This document shows positions 58,166-64,000 of a stretch of DNA of 64,000 bases, one piece after another. The stretch is from the NCBI RefSeq assembly GCF_965363235.1, contig NC_134839.1, positions 59,363,560 through 59,427,559 on the forward strand. The letters are read 5' to 3'. The DNA comes from Mytilus galloprovincialis (taxonomy: Eukaryota > Mollusca > Bivalvia > Mytilida > Mytilidae). Position numbers and translations under genes: made by a program. Within the stretch, counting starts at the first letter, position 1. Each line of letters begins with the position of its first letter. Under the pieces are notes generated by a model. The model was not told the origin of the DNA. It searched no databases and saw only the letters and a list, made by a program, of their open reading frames with translations.

Positions 58166-60821
58166 CACGGGTGTCATTCGGTTTATCGAGAGAAATGAGC
58201 GTGAAAGAATATCTAACGGCGGTCAAGTATTGAGAGACGATCGTGAAAGTTCTGGTAACGGATCGTGAAAGACATTTAATGTACATTCTAGTTCAGAATC
58301 TTTGAAAACATCGCTTAATTTTCAAAACGCGGAACAAATCCGAACAAAAAAACATGTCTGTCAAAATGGTTTTACTTCTTCAACATAACTGCGAAAGAAG
58401 ATAAAGAAAATATGAAGTACTTTTTGAAAAAACACAAAAGGCGCAATGCGTGTCTATGAAATTAATTACAAATAACACGCTTTTGAATTTAATCTTTGGT
58501 GTATCTGATAGTACAGTAAAATTAAAGTATGTTCTTCCATTAAAAGCGTTAATTTGTTCATGAAAACCTTGAATTTGTTGAATTTCCATCAAACTTGATC
58601 GTGAAAGATCAGGCAACGTATTATTTTGATCGTGAAAGAAAATGCGTGACCAGACTTAATACTAGTAATCAGAAATCAGTATTTCTTTTACCATTTGATA
58701 AATCTGCAAGTGGTTGAAGCCTGTAACTATTTTGATAAGGATGGACATTAAAGCTATTATCTTTTTTCTATTTAACACTTTACCTCGAAAGTTAAAAAAA
58801 AACCAAACTAATAACGTGTCTAAATAAGTGTGAAAGATTCAGCTCTGTGAATCAGTCTAGTGCACTTCAGGCAGACCGACACTAGTTAGCCAATAATATG
58901 GATATGCAACGTTTAAACCAAAATGTTATCCATCAAACAAAAAATCATAGCAAAAACAGCACATTTCATGTGTAATTTTGGATTGAATGATAACCAACAT
59001 TTTGTGCAACAGAACTTTTTAAGTTCTTTATAAACAACGCAGATAAGTATTGATTTAACTATATGGTACATACTATAGAATACGTATATATACCAAAGCG
59101 GAAATGCTGTAATGTCTTGTTTGCTTTACTTATGATAGTATATTTGTTGAACGTCTATAATATCAAGGGTTTTACTAGAAGTGTCAAATGCGCTTAAGAT
59201 TGTCAATGTTTCATAAAAAAGGTCAAGGTCAGATGAACTATGCCATACAGATCTCTACAAATATCCCGTACACCAAATAAATGTGTTCCGATCCTTACAG
59301 TGCATTAGAAACTGACAAATGTGAAAGTTATGCTTGGCCAATTAATTCGGAACATAAGGTCAAAAGTATATGAACCCTGACCGACAGCCAGACATAGACA
59401 TCTTACTATCATTTAATAAATCAAACACAATTGACGTAATCATGGTCATATAAGAAACATGCAGACAGACATGTACACCATACACGAAACACCTTGTCGC
59501 TATAGCATACAGGTATATATTCAAAAGGCCAAACAACATAAAACAGACATTGCCGAATGGTGCATGATAATGAGTTCAATGTTAGTTGAAACCTTGCACA
59601 AGTCGAAAATATACACCTTACAATCATAACAACAGACAGTTATCCTAAAGCTTAACGAATCCTAGATACGGACTTGACCACTAAAATGAATCTTCATTCA
59701 TGAAATGAGGCAAATTCAGGGTCAGGTGAATCCTGTCTGACGGACATTCAGTGTATAGGATCCAATATACAAAATATGGGTATCCTATAACTCATGATAA
59801 GTGAGTACTTCACATGACAATAAAAAAAACTTCATCCTGCAATCATCCAACTATTTTACAAACAACATGTTCACAAATGCCCAAATAATAATTTTAATGT
59901 ATTTGCGCGTCTGGCGTACTAAATTATAATCCTAGTACCTTTAATAACTATTTACACCACTGGGTCGATGCCATTGCTGGTGGACGTTTCGTCCCCGAGG
60001 GTATCACCAGCCCAGTATTCAACACTTCGGTGTTGACATGAATATCAATAATGTGGTCATTTGATACAAATTTCTTGTTTACAAAACTTTGAATTTTTCG
60101 AAAAACTAAGGATTACCATAGTCGTATTTGGTACAACTTTTTGGAATTTTGGATCCTCCATGCTCTTCAACATTTTACTTGTTTGGCTTAAACCTATTGA
60201 GGATGTTACCTATCTAGCCTTTCTCAATACCAATAACAAATATCAGTTATCATATATAAAAGAATAATGTGAACGTCTACGTAGCATCAGATCTTTCACG
60301 ATCCTTTTCACGATCTTCAAAAATTCGGCCCGTGATCTTTCACGATCCAAAAAATCAATTTTGTGTAAATAGTTCTTTATTTACCAAGTTTCAGATTATA
60401 TTTATACAAAATAAATATGAGAACCGTTTAATTAATTCAAATACAATGCCCTTTTTCTGATAAACGTAGTTTATCTAGTCGAATTTGTGAAAAAATCGTG
60501 TTTGTTTACATTTTTTATGTCATTGAAATGTCGAGAAGCAATCTGCCTTTTGTCGTTTTGTAATAACTATGTACTTTTGAAACTGGATATTCTGACATAC
60601 TGATCATAATGTTGAACCATTTTGACAGACAGTTTTATTTTGTCGTAAATGTGTCTGTGTAATTAATGAAATTAGAATATTTACTGACCTTTCATATGTC
60701 TTCTCGATTAAATGTCTTTCACGATCCGTTACCAGAACTTTCACGATCGTCTCTCAATACTTGACCGCCGTTGGATATTCTTTCACAACCATTTCTCTCG
60801 ATAAACCGAATGACACCCGTG
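58166..60821. mobile_element. 2.7-kb TIR element with CGACA duplication and GATCGTGAAAG repeats
   Basis: The left end CACGGGTGTCATTCGGTTTA and the right end TAAACCGAATGACACCCGTG are inverted copies. Similarity continues for more than 100 bases (ACGGCGGTCAAGTATTGAGA; GAACTTTCACGATCGTCTCT). CGACA flanks both ends (58161-58165 and 60822-60826). GATCGTGAAAG occurs at least four times in the left part (58240 to 58640), and CTTTCACGATC or a one-base variant five times in the right part (60290 to 60750), in mirrored orientation. No transposase frame. It lies inside the 56249-63240 element. Confidence 0.8.
59895..60245 (+). repeat. Dispersed repeat family D copy
   Basis: GCGCGTCTGGCGTACTAAATT, GGGTCGATGCCATTGCTGGTGG, CGTTTCGTCCCCGAGGG and TTTGAATTTTTCGAAAAACTAAGG are recognisable family D phrases. 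The copy is internal to the 58166-60821 element. Confidence 0.6.
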
Positions 60822-60826
60822 CGACA

Positions 60827-62649
60827 GGTGACTCACGTTGAGCAGGGTCAGCTTACTTTTCCCGGAGCATCGAGATCTACACCGGATTAGATGAATTTAC
60901 ACTAGCCAATTATAATACTGATATATTGAGTTAGACAGCTGCAACTGATTTTTATAGTTTTTGTTGTTTATTTACACAAGGCCGATCAGATCAATTCGAT
61001 GATCCCGATTGTCCAAATTTCCACTACCGAACGTGACAAAATACTTGATCGGGCCTGTTTACGACTTCTACCCGACTGCTATCCGACTGTATACGAGCTT
61101 AAGTAAACCATTCACGACTCCTTGATGATTCCATCACCACTCCAACCCGATCACTAATCGAATACATATTCCATAAATCCGACCAATTCACTATCTTTAC
61201 TCGACTAGCTAGACCTAATCAACTATGCTCGATCTCAGCCTGATCTCTGCCAGAACAAATCTACTTGATCGTATAGGGGTAATAGGGATAGTCGGGCATT
61301 GCTCGGGTATGTACAATTTCAGTATAAAAAAAAACATCTGATTTTTTTTTATATCACCCGCTGCAATGGCGGAGGCAATAAGTGATACCTTTGTCCGTAT
61401 ACGTACGTCCCAACAATTTGTTTCCGTTCTCTTATTTTATTTTGCCGAAACCATTTTGAAACGTAATACAATAAAACGCAGATCATAGCGAATTTGGATG
61501 GTGTCACTTTTACCGTTGTTGGTAATGACTCTCCATAACGTTATATGCAAGCTGGGCATTATTTGTGTCCAATGAACACGTTCCCCATTTATTTGGTTAG
61601 ATTCAGAAGTTCACAGAATGTCTGAGTAAAAATATACATTTAAAGTATCTATATAGAAATAAAGCAGTTGGATTGTTTTGCAATGTGGTTAGAGCTCAAG
61701 CAGACAGATTAATAGCTGTGACGGAGCTTGCAGAGAGCGTAGAAGACCAGTAAAAAGAGGTAGACAGCAAACTAAAGGGTGCCTAGAAATCTGGGTGATG
61801 CCGAGTGGCTTACAAGGCGACCACTGTGTGGGTAGTATAAATTGTGATCACAAAAAATACTAAACTCCGAGGAAAATTTAAAACGGAAAGTCCCTAATCA
61901 GATGGCAAAGTCAAAGGTATTACAGACTTGCAGGAGCTGAACAAAGAGGATCCCAATGGTTATAAAAACTCACTAAAAGTTATTTAGGACGCTGATTTGT
62001 TATGGGAGTTTTACTGTTCTTCAAAATGTGTCACTGGATTAATACTGATGTTAGACAGCAGTATACATAAATTTTACCACCCCCTTTTCCTTGCTTTCTT
62101 ACAAATTAAGCCTATAGTTTGTGTCATACATGTGCATATGTATGCAACCAGTAATTTCCGTAGATTTGATACACAAATTAGCTCAATGGTCCAAGATATT
62201 TCTTTTTGGTGTATCAATGGCAAAAAACCGCTTGTTTTTACTAATAATGTTGGAAAAAAGGGTAAAGATGTTGCATATTTCCCCAAAATTTGGTCAAAAT
62301 TAGAATTTCAATCCACCGGATAATACCTTTTTTTAAACTGTTTAGTACATATATATAATATATATATAACGAATTAAACAAAAATCATTTGTCATTTGTA
62401 TCATTTAACTGTGTCAAAAAGCGTAAAAAAAGGTGTTGCTAATATTCGTCCGTACGGTGACATATAGTTGTTAATTTTTGTGTCATTTGGTGTCCTATGG
62501 AGAGTTGTCTCATTGGCAATTATACCACATCTTCTTAGTTTTATACTACAAAAATGTATGGACATACGGAAAATACGGACAGTCAAACAAACATAGCCCA
62601 TTTAACAGCTAAAATATATTGTCACGATTTTATTTTGAACTGTACACAA
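60827..62649. repeat. Interior of the long-inverted-repeat element: repeat mosaic
   Basis: Positions 60980-61320 are dense in CCCGAT, CGACT and TCGATC motifs in an otherwise unique stretch. Positions 61350-61560 begin ATCACCCGCTGCAATGGCGG. A family B piece lies at 61855-61915 (CTCCGAGGAAAATTTAAAACGG) and a family A end at 62441-62540. The frame at 61997-62323 (108 codons) has no recognised domain, and I do not call it. Confidence 0.5.
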
Positions 62650-63475
62650 ATTCCCCCGCAGCAGCAATCTCAGGCGAGACGGAAGGTTTTATGCAGTCCT
62701 TCACGAATTTATTATAATACTGATTCCATTTGAGAAATAGGGAGGGAAAAACAGCCGAACTAGTGTGGGGATATCCCCCTTATGTCCGAATTAGTGGGTT
62801 TTTTTTTTAGTACTTTGACTGCCGTTACCCCTTATCATACCAAATAACTCAGAACATCAACTCGAACTTTAATTTGAAATTTAACTCAATGGATAGCGAC
62901 ACTCATCCGAAGCACATTAAAAAAACGACATATGAAAATCGATTTAAAGATATATCATGTTTTTTTTTCCAAAATGGTCTCGTGGTTTTATCTCATCATC
63001 AAATAAGTTGTCGGCTTAATCAATTAACATGTTGAATTTAACATGTCGACTTCTTAATACCATGTCAATATATTTATATCAGCAAGTTGACATTGTAATG
63101 CAACTTTTTCTTCATCATTCCGACAAGTTAATTCCTCATGATGATTTCATTCCAGCTTATAACACACCACTTAACTAATAATTCCGACTAATTTGCAACA
63201 AAATAATTTTCCAAGGGGTGTACCATATGCGCTTCCATACGATAGTCTGGGAAAGCAAACGGTCGGTATAAAGAAATATATGCACAAGTCAGAAAAACCT
63301 ATAACTTGGACTTATATATATCCGATAAACTTATTGAAGATGAATCTCGTGTCCGCAGAAGTCAAAATGATGATTTCTATTACTATAATCATAGACAACA
63401 ATTATGAAAACTCATTTTTTTTAATTCTTTATCCACCACTACTAAGAGGAGGATCGACAGCCTAAGCATATATTT

Positions 63476-63590
63476 TCCAATTTCTAAAGCGTGAGGGTCC
63501 ATCTAAACCTGAAAACTATAGAGGTATTTCAATTGATATATGTATAGGAAAACTATTCAATTCAATACTAAATAAAAGGCTCATTTCGGG
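63476..63590 (+). pseudogene. LINE reverse-transcriptase fragment
   Basis: About 38 codons read FLKREGPSKPENYRGISIDI followed by CIGKLFNSILNKRLI. The PENYRGIS...KLFxSILNxRL pattern is the conserved start of the LINE reverse-transcriptase domain. The match stops abruptly at a family A repeat (GGGGCCTTTTATAGC), which may have inserted into it. No other part of the LINE is present. Confidence 0.72.
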
Positions 63591-63735
63591 GCCTTTTATA
63601 GCTGACTATGCGGTATGGGCTTTGCTCATTGTTGAAGGCCGTACGGTGACCTATAGTTGTTAATTCCTGTGTCATTTTTGTCTCTTGTGGAGAGTTGTCT
63701 CATTGGAAATCATACCACATCTTCTTTTTTTTTAT
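63585..63735 (+). repeat. Family A repeat copy
   Basis: GGGGCCTTTTATAGCTGACT, GGTATGGGCTTTGCTCATTG, AAGGCCGTACGGTGACCTATAG and GTTGTCTCATTGGAAATCATACCACATCTTC form the fullest plus-strand copy of this end in the window. Confidence 0.75.
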
Positions 63736-64000
63736 ATTTAAAGCACGGTTTTGATTGCATAATAAAGCATATTTCCAGAATCGGTCATCGTAACCACTAA
63801 AAATGTTGAAGCGCAGTTCTGTTATAAATTAACATCATCATAAAACTAAAAGAAAGCACTATACACTATACACTATAGTTAAACCAAAAGTTTTTTCTAA
63901 CACGAGACTTGAAAGCAACGTACTAATTTACACTGGATAACTGCCTACATGTGTGGTCCTTAAAAGCTACAGAATCATTACCTCTATATAAAAATAAGGA
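63736..64000. other. No gene seen
   Basis: AT-rich end of the window with a short CACTATA repeat near 63860-63880. Confidence 0.4.

Larger units (their letters stand above)
56249..63240. mobile_element. 7-kb long-inverted-repeat element with GATA target duplication
   Basis: The left arm runs from GTATGGAAGCGCATAT (56249) to about 57265, and the right arm from about 62650 to ATATGCGCTTCCATAC (63240). GATA flanks both ends (56245-56248 and 63241-63244). Paired landmarks include GCTGGAATGAAATCATCATGAGG (left) and CCTCATGATGATTTCATTCCAGC (right), and GGGGATATCCCC in both. Arms are about 0.6 kb excluding a MITE in the left one. No transposase is recognised inside; the interior holds another element and dispersed repeats. 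Four-base duplications occur in several DNA-transposon superfamilies, so none is assigned. Confidence 0.82.

Noticed and set aside
61997-62323. 108-codon frame inside the long-inverted-repeat element
   Set aside because: No recognisable domain, no splice or signal features; composition is like other chance frames in this AT-rich region.

Overview
The window looks like AT-rich, intron-bearing nuclear DNA from a marine bivalve, most likely a mytilid mussel. The basis is recognition of dispersed repeats that I associate with mussel sequence: the tail motif CATACCACATCTTCTT, elements with CCCGAAGGG ends, ATACCCCCGC-ended elements and Penelope-type retroelements. No database search was possible. 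There is no sign of prokaryotic organisation, and most open frames are chance or repeat-derived.

Three spliced protein-coding genes can be reconstructed with consistent splice sites and phases. (1) A claudin/PMP22-like four-pass membrane protein lies on the minus strand: 21418-21223, 19473-19330 and 16781-16627, 164 aa. (2) A small secreted peptide precursor lies on the minus strand: 40826-40772, 40375-40283 and 38620-38547, 73 aa. It has a signal peptide, basic cleavage sites and a predicted amidated, disulfide-bearing peptide. (3) A tyrosine-recombinase (DUF3504/Crypton-like) protein lies on the plus strand: 42731-43028, 44130-44327 and 46030-47222, 562 aa. Its whole R...HxxR...H...Y catalytic set is visible.

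The most interesting object is the DNA around gene 3. The recombinase gene sits inside a 7.1-kb element (41719-48831) with inverted terminal repeats starting ATGCCCGCGTCACACTG. A 1.87-kb copy with the same two ends but no gene lies at 30855-32723 and looks like an internal-deletion derivative. This resembles an autonomous/non-autonomous pair of a transposon that has terminal inverted repeats but carries a tyrosine recombinase instead of a DDE transposase.

The rest is mostly mobile DNA. There is a TTAA-flanked MITE (3.2-3.6 kb) and a CACTA-ended element with subterminal repeats (6.5-8.0 kb). An array of 20-bp palindromes lies at 11.4-12.2 kb, and a terminal-inverted-repeat element filled with inverted satellite arrays at 14.0-15.5 kb. 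LINE remnants occur at 15.7, 18.1 and 63.5 kb, with a nearly complete but broken LINE at 23.0-27.5 kb. A broken Penelope-like element with a recognisable hammerhead ribozyme lies at 27.6-30.7 kb, and a CGGAAACGG-ended element at 35.6-38.4 kb. A tandem duplication (50.0-53.2 kb) and a 21-bp minisatellite (54.9-55.2 kb) follow. Last comes a nested set at 56.2-63.2 kb: a 7-kb long-inverted-repeat element with a GATA target duplication, containing a 2.7-kb element with a CGACA duplication and a 455-bp MITE whose empty site is preserved in the opposite arm.

The genes show no common pathway. The membrane-protein and peptide genes are host genes whose introns and flanks have filled with repeats, and the recombinase is element-borne.
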